Below are positions 44,790-55,692 of a stretch of 64,000 nucleotides of DNA, piece after piece. A program made the position numbers and the translations under genes. This DNA comes from Micrasema longulum (taxonomy: Eukaryota; Arthropoda; Insecta; Trichoptera; Brachycentridae): the NCBI GenBank assembly GCA_022494885.1, contig JAGVSM010003747.1:1-64000 (forward strand), read 5' to 3'. Under the pieces are notes generated by a model. The model ran no database searches, was not told the DNA's origin, and saw only the letters and a list, made by a program, of their open reading frames with translations. Within the stretch, counting starts at the first letter, position 1, and the number at the start of each line of letters is the position of its first letter.

Positions 44790-44885
44790 ATTAATTTTTA
44801 TTTTATTTTATTTTATTTATTTATTTTCTTTTATTTAGGAAACATACAGTACAGTCACAAAGTTTTATATTTTACACAGTTAGAC
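44790..44885 (-). mobile_element. LINE 3' tail-like sequence
   Basis: The minus strand ends in repeated AAATAAAATAAA units, the same kind of tail as the Jockey-like LINE at 54085. No coding LINE sequence remains. 44886-45189 is A-rich filler with nothing recognised. Confidence 0.4.
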
Positions 44886-45189
44886 TTAAATCTAATGGAC
44901 CAGCGAAGTTTCCATATTATAAAGTAATTATATGTTAGGTTATTAAATAAAGAACAAAAAAGAGAAGGAAAAAAAAACATTAAAATAAGTTGTTTAAAAA
45001 TTAAAATTAAAGAAAAAAAAATGAAGAAAATTTGTAAAAGTAATTAAAAGTTAAGAATTAAAATCGAGAATAAAAAACATGCTCAGATGTAAAAATAACA
45101 ATAACATTTTTTAAAAAGGAAAAACATAAATATACATATGATGATGTATGTGATGTCGTAAATTCAGTATTTGTATGGGTATTGAAGAA

Positions 45190-45432
45190 CATCGACGCTG
45201 GAAAGGAAAAAGTTACTAAGCGACATGTAACAACTTTACAGAAGAGCCGATAAAAGTTTTTTTGTTTATTAAATAAAGAATCTCGTATTTTTATTTCTTA
45301 TTGAAATTACGTAAAAATTACTAGTTATTAAGACTTCTTTATTAATTAAAAAAAAAAAACATTTTTTAAAATTGGCTCCTCTGTAAAGTTGCTACACGTC
45401 TCTTTGCAACTTTTTCTTTTCTAGCGCCGATA
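45190..45432. mobile_element. 243-bp MITE with long inverted termini
   Basis: The arms of about 65 bp are imperfect reverse complements. Left: ATCGACGCTGGAAAGGAAAA and ACAACTTTACAGAAGAGCC. Right, read inward: ATCGGCGCTAGAAAAGAAAA and GCAACTTTACAGAGGAGCC. The centre is AT-rich. No coding content and no other copy seen here. Confidence 0.75.
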
Positions 45433-45449
45433 TTATTAATATATTAAAC

Positions 45450-45655
45450 TTTAAGTTTCAGCTTTATAACTTCACAAAAATTGACTGATTGAAGAATTGA
45501 AGAAATATGAACGTTCAAAGATAGACAAAATGGTGAAAGTGGCCACTTAAACCAGCCGATGACATTTCATAAGCATTGTAAATTCCTAAACTTATATATT
45601 TCGTTCCTAAAAACGTTTTCCCTTTCTGTTGCAATAAATATCAAAATAAATAACC
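45450..45655 (+). repeat. R1 repeat, copy 6
   Basis: Plus orientation, with 'gtttcagctttataacttc', 'aaagtggccacttaaacca' and 'ccctttctgttgcaata'. It lacks the left part of the unit and carries a deletion before 'gtggccac'. Confidence 0.7.
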
Positions 45656-45769
45656 ATTTGTTATCATCAAGTCTCAAACTAATTTGGTTTAATTTAAAAA
45701 ATATTATTAATGGTATATAAAGCAGTGGTTTCACTTTAACTTCGTAAGTAATGAAGAAAAAAAAATAAC

Positions 45770-46085
45770 GGGCTCAGCAAACTCCGGTGACAACTGTCAT
45801 CAAGGAGAGGCGATACGGTTGGATAGGCAATATACTACGGATGCTTCCAGAGAGCCTTAACCACGCTTGCCTACTTTACAAGGCACCAGGTTCTCGACGT
45901 CCTGGACGTTCGCTGCTGACTGTTTGCCGACAGTTCATGTCAGAGCTGCAGGATGCGAACTTGACTTGGGAGGACACTGAAGCTGCCAGCCGACAGAGAT
46001 ACCTAGAGGCTCTTAGTGATCACCATATGGTCCATCCAGGGAGCGGACACAAAATGATGATGATGATTATATCGTCATGATCGTA
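45770..46085 (+). pseudogene. RTE-like LINE reverse transcriptase C-terminus (second family)
   Basis: Plus frame 45787-46080: VIKERRYGWIGNILRM, then GSRRPGRSLLTVCRQF, LTWEDTEA and a Gly/His-rich end. The order and spacing match 30242-30577. The reading runs into a (ATG)n run coding for consecutive Met (about 46055-46070), a microsatellite tail typical of RTE-type LINEs. 5'-truncated, so no catalytic domain. Confidence 0.85.
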
Positions 46086-46689
46086 GAACAACGACGCATG
46101 TTATTTTTTTCAACTTTTCATGAGAATGGTTTAATTGATTTATTTTTGACACTTTGAGTCACAACTTGATAAATGCAAAAGTAAATAGTTAAAAATTTGG
46201 GCAAACATTTATTTTTTTCTAACCAGGAATATGATTCCTTTATAAAGCCTTTTAAGATTTTAAAAATAATGCCAATCCACCATTTTTCGAACATTTGTCG
46301 TTTTTCTGCGATCTCCACAATATATTAATGAAATCTAGATTTTATTGTTATAAAATTTGAAGTGTAAAGAATAAACGCAAGAGTTTTTAAAAATCTTTTT
46401 TGTAAAAGAACTGCAAATTTAAGTTAAGCTGAGAATTTATTATAATATTGTAGGTACTCAAACTGTAATAAAAATGTCTAAATAAAAACAAATACAATCC
46501 AACTATTTTATTTGAGCTGATTGAATTTTAGCCTTATAGCTTAACGATAAAAAAACGGTGTGGGGGAGGTAGTAGGACTGAAGCATTATTACTGATGCTT
46601 CACACTAATCACATCCTAGGAAACTTTTTCAAAAGAGCACTAAATTAATTATTTTTCATGTTTCTAATGAGTAGCTTTATAAATATTTT
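46086..46689. other. AT-rich spacer
   Basis: No recognised feature; the minus frame at 46118-46318 is unassigned. Confidence 0.4.
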
Positions 46690-47175
46690 TCCCAAAAAAT
46701 AAAAGAGTTTACGGAATTCAATAATCGTATTTCTTCTTCTTTTTCGCGTATCATGTCGGGTCCCTTCGACGTTGACGACCACTTGAGAGAAAGCTTCTTT
46801 GTCCTGAGCAGTTCCCAACAGCTCCCCCACGTTCTAATCCTGGTCCATTCTCGGATGTTTCGAAGACAGAAAAGCTGTTTTCATTCGACCCTCCTGCGTC
46901 TCTTCGTGACAAGCTGAAGTATGACTTATTTTTTATCACCTCTCAATACATGGCCAAGATGTGCAATCTTATGGAGCTTAAATGTGGTGATTCTCTATTC
47001 GTATTGGCTCTACGTAAAATTTCATTTCTGGTTATCATATCGGTCCAAGATATTCCATTCTACGGTAGATCCACATTTCAAATGCTTCTAGGCAGTTTGT
47101 ATTAGTTACTTTATGTGTCCACGTCTCAACTCCGTACAGTAAGACCAAACGTGGCGACAATATAATATATCTTTG
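46690..47175 (-). pseudogene. LINE reverse transcriptase C-terminus, third type
   Basis: Read on the minus strand from 47150: LLYGVETWTHKV, then EAFEMWIYRRM, then after stops HILAMY (equivalent to the FGH...R motif). In shifted frames come RNIREWTR-like text and GNCSGQRSF. The block order YG-E-W, EAFEMWxYRRM, FGH, RR...WxxNxxxW belongs to non-LTR retrotransposons distinct from the two RTE-like families above. Several stops and frameshifts. No catalytic domain and no tail recognised. Confidence 0.75.
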
Positions 47176-47443
47176 GCCATTCATTGTCTCACAAAATCAC
47201 AAAAATAACGTTGTAACTGGAAAACGTTATGTTAGGTATACAAACGGTTTATGTCATGTCAGTAATCAAAACAGATATGAAATAAAAATGATACATTTAA
47301 ATCAAAACTTACATGTCCTCCTATTCAAATATTCAAGATTGTATATATTTTTGCGACATTTGAAAGCAAACAGTTTTCATGATAACGAATTAGATATCTT
47401 CTTTATGATACTTTATCAGGGGTGTTACTATTATTACTCTATC

Positions 47444-47693
47444 TTCGTAGGCAGACAGGATGGACCGCCACACATATCTATCTTGGCATGCATTCCTAGC
47501 TTCTTCCACATTCATACATTTTGTCATACATTCCCTTCGGTTCTGTCTACGTTTGACATGGCCAAATTTTAGATTTTGGTGTATCTGATCGTGTCACGTC
47601 TTCCTTGGTCGTTGTCGTCCCACGTTACCTTTCGTTCTACATGCCCAAATCATCTTAAATACCATTTCTCAATCTTATCAATTATACCTGACA
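47444..47693 (-). pseudogene. RTE-like LINE C-terminus, third copy of first family
   Basis: Shares 'aggatggaccgccacacat' (single-base variants), 'cattccctt cggttctgtct' and 'atcttatcaatt' with 16800-17090. It contains the segment just before the C-terminus but is truncated at both ends, with frameshifts. The plus frame at 47288-47572 is a shadow. Confidence 0.75.
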
Positions 47694-47823
47694 AAAAAAT
47701 TGAGTGAGAACACAAAAATCAAATGTGATTTTTCTAAAACTTGGGTGTTTTGTGCTGTAAATCCCTGCTGCAATTAAACCTTCTGGCCTGTAGTGGAGCA
47801 AAAAAAATATTCGTTCAGTCTCT

Positions 47824-47868
47824 CATCAGTCTGGCGGTGTCGGCCATAAAGAAACCCGGTCACTGGTG
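47824..47868 (+). ncRNA. Hammerhead-like motif, family B copy 2
   Basis: Stem I is strong: CATCAGT (47824-47830) with ACTGGTG (47862-47868), seven pairs including one G-U. The core is CUGGCGG (two changes), followed by U and a stem II region that no longer pairs. Then GAAAC (47851-47855), a CCG loop and GUC (47859-47861). Downstream text about 'aattaaaatgcagttccacc' is shared with 19395-19425. Confidence 0.5.
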
Positions 47869-47939
47869 AAATTTATAAATCAAAGTAGAATTAAACTAAA
47901 TAACTTTGTATGTTTATTGTTATAATTAAAATGCAGTTC

Positions 47940-48913
47940 CACCAAAAAATGTCGATAAAAAAAATGTTTTTTTTAAAAACTATTTTCATTTTTATATGCC
48001 GCTCACTCTGATAACGTCAATGTATTTGCTACTTTATACATTTTCTCATATCGACATTTTAAAAGAAATCATTAGGTTATTTAAAGCGATGTGTTTTTTC
48101 TTTGATGTTCCGTATTTCCCCAAAGGCTATGAAAGTTGTAAGCGTCTTGGATATTTCGACAAATGTTTCTCAGAGGGTTTCTGAAAATTGAATCATCTAA
48201 CGTATCTCCTTTCAGCGGTTTCTTCTTCTTCTTTGGGGACTGTTGGACGGAAAATTTATCGGGGAATCGCATGGCCAGCGTGATAATGACAAAACTTTTA
48301 AATTTATAAGAATTCTTTACAACTTACGTCTCACCAACATAATTTTAGGTTGTACACGATTGAGAAATAAATATCGTCAAGTTGGGTTTGTGACGGCTTT
48401 GTATGGTGAAAACTTAATATTTTTTTCTGGAATAAAGTTTAGAATATAATATATAAACATATATATATAAATATTGAAAATTATCCTTTGAACCTATGCA
48501 TTTTTAATATTTGGGTTGATTGCAAAAAACAAATCGCACAGTATGTACGTTTCAAACAGATGTTCGTTAAAAAAAGTTATTATTTTAATTAATATTTACA
48601 CGACGAACGGTGGACACATTATTTGGGAGAGGTTTGTGAATTATTTACACTTATGTTATATTCTCCATTGGGCTACATCCTGTACTTGTCAAGATTTACA
48701 TATTAATCTACTATGACATTTGAAAGTTAAATTACACAGTATTTGAAAATACCTAATGAGTTTCTAGTTAAAATTTGGATTAACAATATATCGAAGCCTG
48801 TAAGCACAAATTATTTTGCATTACATTATATACTCTCGGCTTCCTCGTTTAGTTAGTTGAATATCAAACATCAATGTCGTCGAAAATCACCTTTAAAGCA
48901 TTGTACATCAACA
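47940..48913. other. Spacer
   Basis: Short frames at 47996-48184, 48243-48449 and 48516-48716 have no recognisable content. No repeat identified. Confidence 0.4.
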
Positions 48914-49327
48914 GGCAAATATCACATAATACGAATACTGATAAAAATATACGAAATGGATTTAGAAAAATGATTTGTTTTTTCAAAAAAAATATGCATA
49001 TTGTGGAGAAATGTTTTCATACATGACTTTAAAAAATAAATTATTGAAAAATATGTCCCTACAAAAACGCGACATGTTTGGCCTTGATAATTATGACGTC
49101 TTAATTAATTATGATTTAATTTTAAATGGTCACAACCTATGTTCACAATTTACAGAAATCGTGGCCAGTATATTAAGGGCCCGGCTAACGCAATATACTA
49201 TTTTAGCGGGAATTTAATATTTAAAAAAATATAAAAAAATTACTAGTAAAAAAAACTTTTTTTTACTCAACAGTATTTCATAGACTGTTATTAATTTAAA
49301 ATTGTTAAAAAAAACATGATGTTTCCC
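48914..49327. mobile_element. MITE-like repeat R3, copy 2
   Basis: Same orientation as copy 1 at 43921, sharing 'aaatatcacata', 'gataaaaatata', 'atattgtggagaaatgt', 'catgtttggcctt' and 'cagtatttcatagac'. The right terminus is GATGTTTCCC. The plus frame at 48975-49217 is inside it and is not a gene. Confidence 0.65.
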
Positions 49328-49826
49328 TACTGAAAAAAACTAAGAAAAATATTACATTAAAGTTGTATCATTTTAGTTAACAGGTGATTTAACATATTTA
49401 TATACTCTAAGGTTTGAAGTGTACGGAGTTCTCTTTTTAAAGGTTAGAAATAACTCACCGATTTGAACGCGCGACGTCGCGTCGGCTATGCGGGCGGAAT
49501 AGTTTCAAAATTGAAATTACGGCGATGGTAATTCAATACATAAAAAAATGTTGTTGGATTAATTTAATAGTCTATTGACATTTTTTTTTTTTAAACACTG
49601 ATCTTTCTCATTCACGAGATATTAAAAGGTCTACATCAGCGGTCGGCAATTAGTTTTGGTGGCGGGCCGTATGAATATATTATATAATATCAGTTATTTT
49701 TTGGGGCCACGCGACCGTCGACGTCACCCGTGCGCGTGCTAGATAGATCTGATTAAAAACAAATGTTTTTAACCAAAAAAAAAAACATCCTTTTTTTCTT
49801 TTACATTATTTGTATTTTAATTATTT
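49328..49826. other. Spacer with CpG-rich patch
   Basis: 49465-49500 contains 'cgcgcgacgtcgcgtcgg', a CpG-rich near-palindrome, and 'tttgaacgcgcgac' is faintly tRNA-like. Nothing firm can be assigned. Confidence 0.3.
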
Positions 49827-49827
49827 T

Positions 49828-49874
49828 ATAACCCTGAAGAGGGCAACGTGTAGTTGCCGAAACTAGTCGGTTAT
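49828..49874 (+). ncRNA. Best-preserved hammerhead ribozyme motif (family F)
   Basis: Stem I pairs ATAACC (49828-49833) with GGTTAT (49869-49874), six perfect pairs. The core CUGAAGA (49834-49840) is intact, followed by one extra G. Stem II pairs GGCAAC (49842-49847) with GTTGCC (49853-49858), six perfect pairs around a 5-nt loop. GAAA (49859-49862) is intact; C, a UA loop and GUC (49866-49868) complete a minimal stem III and cleavage triplet. Every conserved hammerhead position I can check is present except for the extra G. The 3' flank 'aataaaaagtggtt' resembles the flanks of the other families. It abuts the LINE end at 49905. Confidence 0.65.
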
Positions 49875-49904
49875 GTCAATAAAAAGTGGTTCATAAAACA
49901 AAGT

Positions 49905-50290
49905 CATTTTATTTATTTAAATTTTTATTCCAACAAAATGGCTATAAAGTGCAGAGCCAATTCTACCATATAAACATATAAACATGAACATAAATATAAA
50001 TATAAACAAAAATAAAACAATACACATAAATATAACAATAAACATAAATATAACATAAAATATAAACATAAAATAAAATTTTAAATTGCAGCACTTATGG
50101 TGGTCTTAACATATCGCGCCATCGCTTGAACAACGGTGATTGGATCTACTCTGCAGTGGCTTGGAGAATTTCGTTATTAGAGTTTTTTAGGCGTTCCCAT
50201 AGGCTCCAGGCTCTTTGGCGAAGCAGGGCAGCGAAAGTGTTTATTCGTCCAGCTGTAAACATTTCAGAGGCACTGCAGTACCTATATATA
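49905..50290 (-). pseudogene. CR1/L2-like LINE C-terminus
   Basis: The minus strand from about 50285 reads YCSASEMFTAGRINTFAAL, then RAWSLWERLKNSNNEILQA, a stop, and SPLFKRWRDML. The SAS-MF, LR-R-YSF-ERL and SPLF-RW pattern is the conserved end of many CR1/L2/Jockey-related reverse transcriptase proteins. The 3' part (49905-50090) is a simple repeat of ATAAACAT-like units and ends with AAATAAATAAAATG. The plus frame at 50126-50374 is a shadow. 5'-truncated. Confidence 0.7.
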
Positions 50291-51615
50291 AAAAATATAA
50301 CAATGATCCACAAAGTTAGAGCAGCTACAAAAATCCAAAATATGAAAAAACCAACGTTGCTTATACGAAATTAAAGAATTCCTGTGATGAAATAATACAA
50401 CCGAAAACGAATTAACAATACAAAACATGCCGACGAGAATACTTTTTACCCTGAACATTCTGATTTAGGAAAAAATAAAGTAAAATCCTCGATTGACGAC
50501 CGGGCTGCATGTACTACAGTGGTCCGTTCAGAAACTTAACAGGAATCCAAAGGGCCAGAAGGGAGCCAATTGCCGATCGCTGGTCTTAATTAATTGTTTA
50601 TACATATTATTATTTTCGTACAAGTTTTAAAAAAAAATTATTAACTTTTAAAAAAAATATTTATTGACAGATAAGTTCATCAATAATTTAATATTTTAAC
50701 CGTAATCTCAGAATAAATAAATAAATATCATAATAAGTCATTATTTTAATGCGTTAAAAATCGCCACTCTTTTTCTATATCAAGTGCATGTCATTACATA
50801 AATTGTTTGATCCGCTTAAAGTGGTTAAAAAAAGAACCCTATTGATGTTTCTAATAACCCACTGGAAAATATTGTACGTAAGTGAACCTTTAGAAAGTGT
50901 ATTTTCATTCAGTCCTCAGTAAACACTTCTTGCTCACGTAACTAGAAACTCTTCAAAGCCACAAGTCTAGTATTATACTCAGTGTCCTGTGGCGAATAGA
51001 GTTTCAGGGTTACTTAACTTGAAGATTTTTCTAGGTTATTTTATTTTATCTTGTGTCCTTTTATTGCCACCTAAAGGCCCCGTGTTTTGTTCAAAAGTGT
51101 TATGGAAGGATGCACAGGTGCTTAACGATATATTGATCGTTATAGTTCTCAAAGCAAAATGGGTAACAAATAAAGTGACGTTAATTTGTCTTGGCCAACT
51201 TTCAAGTCTTACAAAATATTTTTATTGAAAAAATCGTATTTAGCTTTTGATTTAAATTTCTCTCATGACTTATAAAAATTAGAGCATCGGTGATTGACTG
51301 TCGGAAATACTTTTGAATTAATGCAAGGAAAATATAAATCTGGCTTGTAATTTTTATATGAATTTCAACAAAAATCTTTTATGAATTTGAATGTTTTACA
51401 GTTTGTTTTATACCCTTTAATTCCAAGGAAAAATTGTTGATCTACACTCTTCACCATGAATATTCACAAATGTACATTTTAAAAATGAAAACTTCACAAT
51501 AAAATGTATTCTCCATATTAGTTAAAATACAATATGGAGATGTCATAATCATTGGTATTTAAAAAAAGTGACACTGATTTTTATTCAAATAATATATTTA
51601 ATGGTACCTAAGTAA
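50291..51615. other. Spacer
   Basis: Unique AT-rich DNA. A 10-bp hairpin (TCTCCATATT...AATATGGAGA) lies at about 51511-51541. The plus frame at 50989-51228 is unassigned. Confidence 0.4.
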
Positions 51616-52047
51616 AATTGAACGTAGTTATGCAGAAAGCAACCAGCCATAGAAAAATAAAACTGAGATAATAGCACCTTTATGAAACGAGTGAATCATC
51701 AAATCTTTACGACAGTTGGAATGTTTTTGATTTCGACAAATGATAAACAATGAGTTCATTACTTTTTAAAATTAAAAACAAGAATAAAGGTATGTATTTA
51801 ATCAGTTTTAATGATTTTTAAAGAACCTTCAGATTTTTCTAGTGCTGTGGGTGTTTTTTTCAAATTGAGAAATGCCGTTTTTGTGATCGACACTTCTTTC
51901 CGTTGGCGATTATTACAGTTTAATTGAATGAAAACGGTCTGGCTGTTTTAGTAGAAGATATAATTGACTTTACTGCACCCGAAAACCACTATATCTTATT
52001 TTTTCTAAATAGTGGACTGGCTGTTTTCTGCACATTTACGTTCAATT
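51616..52047. mobile_element. MITE family M2, copy 3
   Basis: Complete copy with inverted termini AATTGAACGTAGTTATGCAG (left) and, inward from the right, AATTGAACGTAAATGTGCAG. The body follows copy 1 ('cagttggaatgttttt', 'gagaaatgccgtttttgtg') with small insertions, giving 432 bp. The flanks do not repeat, unlike copy 1. Confidence 0.8.
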
Positions 52048-53209
52048 TATCGCGAAACGTAAATCACCTAAATCTGTTACGACTTTCTGTATGGTAGTAC
52101 TGTTAGAAACGAAACACGCGAAATTAAAAATATTACGACTTGATTAAAAAAATAAAACCAAACTCGTTATGATCCCATAACAACACATTTATATTGACAG
52201 TTACACGTAAGATAAAGTTTTTATTTAACTTACGATTGAATTTTTTTTACTGAAAAATTACAAAATGAAAAATATGCATAAAAGTTAATTAATTTATATG
52301 AAAATTTCCAAAGTTGTAGTTTTCCGTGGACAGAATTCAACAAACTCGCTCATCGTGCACGTATTGTATGTAGGAATGTAGGCTTGAACTTTGATTGTGG
52401 CTATTTATGTGATAGGAAAAGACAAGGCCGAGGGTAGGCGCCACCCAGAGCTCGGATAGTGAGGGGTCGGATAGAGAATAGGGAAGGGTTTGGGGTTTGA
52501 TCGATATAAGACCTTCACCTGAAGCTTTCGCAACGAGGCCGACAATCTTCTTTCAATATTTTTTCCACACTCATCTATCTACGACGATCTTGTCCCATCC
52601 GCAAATTACGTTACTTTACCTTCGAGAGCATTTTGCGCATTTTTCATCGCGAGCGTCTTTTGACTCGTTCCATTTAAAAGGGAGTTTGACGCATTAAGGT
52701 GATAGTCACCACGTAATGGTTTTCGCATAAAAAATAACATGTCGTCAGCAGTCAGCGAGAACCGTATCACCGACTTTAGCGTTTAAGCTTTATTGGGAAC
52801 TTTATTTACTTCGGTTATACGGCTTTTCGCAGAAATGTGCCACGGTTTTAAAACACCATCAAACATTTTACGATGTCCTAATATGATACATCTACAACCT
52901 ACAATGCTACCCGTTATTGCATTTTCATAAACTAGAACAAAAACCGTATTGCCCATAAGACCTGATTCGGCAATTTTATGATGTTTTGTCTTTCTTTTCC
53001 TGTGTTTTCGTGCTCTTAGCCTTGAAATTAAAGTTTATTGTATTCAAGCGTTTTTTTTTTAATCTTTAGAATATGGCAAGTTAACATAAATTAGTGAACG
53101 TACCTTTATGTGCCTCTTAATATGCAAAAAAAAATATCGATGAATTATTTTTCATTAATATATTACAATAGACGTATAAAACAATTTATAGAAGAGAATA
53201 TGAAAGTAT
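52048..53209. other. Unique spacer, partly GC-richer
   Basis: 52320-52870 is GC-richer and non-repetitive with a plus frame (52497-52697) that I do not recognise. No regulatory element can be named. Confidence 0.35.
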
Positions 53210-53715
53210 ATGCATTTACAGGGCTTATAACCTTTCATTGGCTGGTTTAGGTTGCTATTTTGCACACTATGAAACATTGACCATTTTGCTTATGTCTGAA
53301 CATGTTTATTACTTCAATTCTTAGATCAGCTGATCTCTGTGAAGTTTAAGAGCTAAAATCTTTATTAAACCGCATCAACAAAATTTTCACCTCTTAAACT
53401 TCACAAAGATCAACAGATGGAAAAATTGAAGGAATATAAATGTTCAAACATAGACAGATTGGTGAATGTTTCACAGTGTGCAAAGTGGCCACTTTAACAA
53501 TTATATTATATAATATCTAAATATGTTGTGATTATTATACCAATGTCTTGTGTATCGTTTATTGTTTGTGAACCATAATAAATAAATCTGCCCATAAAAG
53601 GTCGTAAGCCCTGTAAATGCCTGGTCTTCTTTAATCCCTTTAAAATGTTCGTCATTTTTGTTGTAATATAATAATATTAATAACTCCCAAGGAGGTTATT
53701 TCTATTTCTTAACTA
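53210..53715. repeat. R1 repeat, fold-back copy (copy 7)
   Basis: The left arm (about 53213-53370) is R1 in minus orientation and the right arm (about 53385-53640) R1 in plus orientation, meeting at 'tttattaaaccgcatcaac'. The right arm is split after 'gtggccacttta' by about 90 bp of unrelated AT-rich sequence (about 53505-53595) before 'aaaggtcgtaagccctg' resumes. This is the longest R1 palindrome in the window. Confidence 0.7.
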
Positions 53716-54084
53716 CAAAAAAATGGATAGACTGAAAATATTGTTAGATTTATTTTTGACTAACAAAATACACATCCAAAAAATTAAATGATACTCGTAT
53801 TTTTATGAGAAATATAATAACATTACAATCATACCTAAAACACTCAACAAATACTTGAAAGGCTTGTTTGCCAGACTCAATGAAAAAAATCTGTTTACGA
53901 AACCCAATTCAGATGATTTCATTAGAAATATTTTCTTTAATAAACCAAAGCAAGGCTCATTTATTTATTTATTATTGTATATACGGCCTCAGCACATACA
54001 ACAGTTATATGATGGAACATATGTTACTAAACAAAAGAACATAAAATTATGTAGCAAATACAAATAAGGGAAATAAAAAAATGA
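53716..54084. other. Spacer
   Basis: A plus frame at 53855-54067 has no recognisable motif. Confidence 0.4.
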
Positions 54085-55195
54085 TATTTTTTATTTTATT
54101 TTTTTATTTTATTTATTTGGATAACCAACAGCTATAATTATATCATATTTATATAACAAAACAAATAACAAATAAGCCAATTACAGGTTTTCACAAGTAG
54201 CATCACAGTAAGTTAAAAAGATTCTCGAACATAAAATGAATAGTAATTAAATGTAAATTTAAAAGAAAAGAAAAAAATACTACGAGTTATTTCGAAAGCA
54301 AACGCCGTACGTTATTAAGATTATTTGCAAATAAATCTATGTTAAATGATTTATTTATTACATTAAAACTATTAAAAGTTCGCCATAAATATGAATTTTG
54401 CCTATAATTAGATGAAACAAGAGGTATGTGAAGAAGAGGGTTATTTTTTAAAATATTGCAAGGAACATTGATAGAAAGTTTGCATAGTAGTTCAGGACAG
54501 TCAATTGAACCAGAGGCAATTTTAAGTAAATAAATTATATCCGCTATTTCACGACGTTTTTGCAGAGGCAGTAGGTGATTTTTTTTTACATATATGAATA
54601 TACTGGTCAGATTTAAACTCAAGTTTCAACCAGAAACACATGAACTTTACGAATTTTTTTTGAATATTTTCAATGCGTGATATCTGCACATTGTACATAG
54701 GATTCCATATTTGTGATGCATATTCTAAGTTGCTTCGCACTAATGTACAGTAAAGGATTTTAAGTGTCTTTGCCATAGTGAACGACGTAGAGCTACGCAT
54801 AACAAAGCCAAGCGCACGCGATGACTTTTATGATGCTGTCAACATGGGCGTCAAAAAGTAATTTACTATCATGGAAGACACCTAGATCCTTTACACATAA
54901 TGAGCGATGGAGGTTTTGACCCTTAAGCACATAGTTAGTACGTAAAAATTTTACTTTGCGACTAAATGTAATAACTGAACACTTAGAAGGATTAAGGTCC
55001 AAGCAGTTGGAGTTGCAGTAATCCTCTAGACGGTCGAGATCTGACTGCAGATCAAAGACGTCAGCTAGGGTCTTGATTGTTGCAAAAATTTTCATGTCGT
55101 CAGCAAAACAAAGCAAACGCGAAGAGGTAAAGCATTTATCAATGTCGTTAACAAAAATTATGAAGAGCAAAGGTCCTATGAAGTAAATTTATTAA
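54085..55195 (-). pseudogene. Jockey-like LINE, 3' half with FADD active site
   Basis: Minus strand. 54793-55170 reads FIIFVNDIDKCF, then CFADDMKIFATI with the two catalytic aspartates, then LDLNPSKCSVITFSRK and VKDLGVFHDSKL. These are blocks C to E of Jockey-type reverse transcriptases. After a frameshift 54549-54800 continues with LYCTLVRSNLEYASQIWNP. After a second, 54287-54622 carries the C-terminal domain (REIADIIYLLKI...YLWRTFNSFN) to its stop. A 3' UTR of about 200 bp ends in AAATAAAATAAA-type units at 54085-54120. The 5' end is truncated within the GxPxGS/GP block at about 55195. Only two frameshifts, so it is younger than the copy at 20.7 kb. Confidence 0.92.
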
Positions 55196-55404
55196 TGCGA
55201 TCAACATATAAGACTTCAAGCTAACCCATGCCAATCCATTTTCATCCCACACTGTGTTAATAGCGAAGAGATATATGAAAAACCAATAGATCTATCCCAA
55301 ATTATTTCAAATTGTGTGACGAATCGACCAATCTACACATTCTGGACATTGGGGTATAAAACCAAAATTTGCTCTTAGAAGATGTGATAAAGAGCAGATT
55401 TAGA

Positions 55405-55475
55405 CATCCGGGGGGCAATTACAAAGGCTATCTTTATCGATACATACCGAGACTACCGTCATTCCCCATTATGTA
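55405..55475 (+). mobile_element. MITE family M1, left-end fragment
   Basis: 'caattacaaaggctatctt' followed by 'tatcgatacataccgagac' matches the M1 left interior, best seen at 12335-12375. The GGGCCGCG terminus is altered to 'ggggggc'. The right part is missing. Confidence 0.55.
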
Positions 55476-55636
55476 CCCAAGAACTGTTTTTTTCTTTTAA
55501 GTAATGGTAAACGTTAATGTTAATCTATGTATTGAATGTATATAAAAATTCCATTCAGTAGTAATATTGAGAACTTATATTTGTTTACCTGAATAAACTA
55601 AAAATAAAAAATAAAAAATAGAATATGCATGCATCG

Positions 55637-55692
55637 TCCGCTTCGTAGTCTCTAGCGGTTAAAAGTTTTGGGTTCGATTCACGACTGTGTTG
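55637..55692 (+). mobile_element. tRNA-like SINE head fragment
   Basis: 'gtagtctctagcggtta' (A-box-like) and GGGTTCGATTC (B box, 55670-55680) occur at roughly tRNA spacing. No tail or second copy was identified, so a decayed tRNA gene is equally possible. Confidence 0.4.

Noticed and set aside
46645..46939. Arg-rich small proteins on the minus strand
   Set aside because: These are out-of-phase pieces of a decayed LINE C-terminus.
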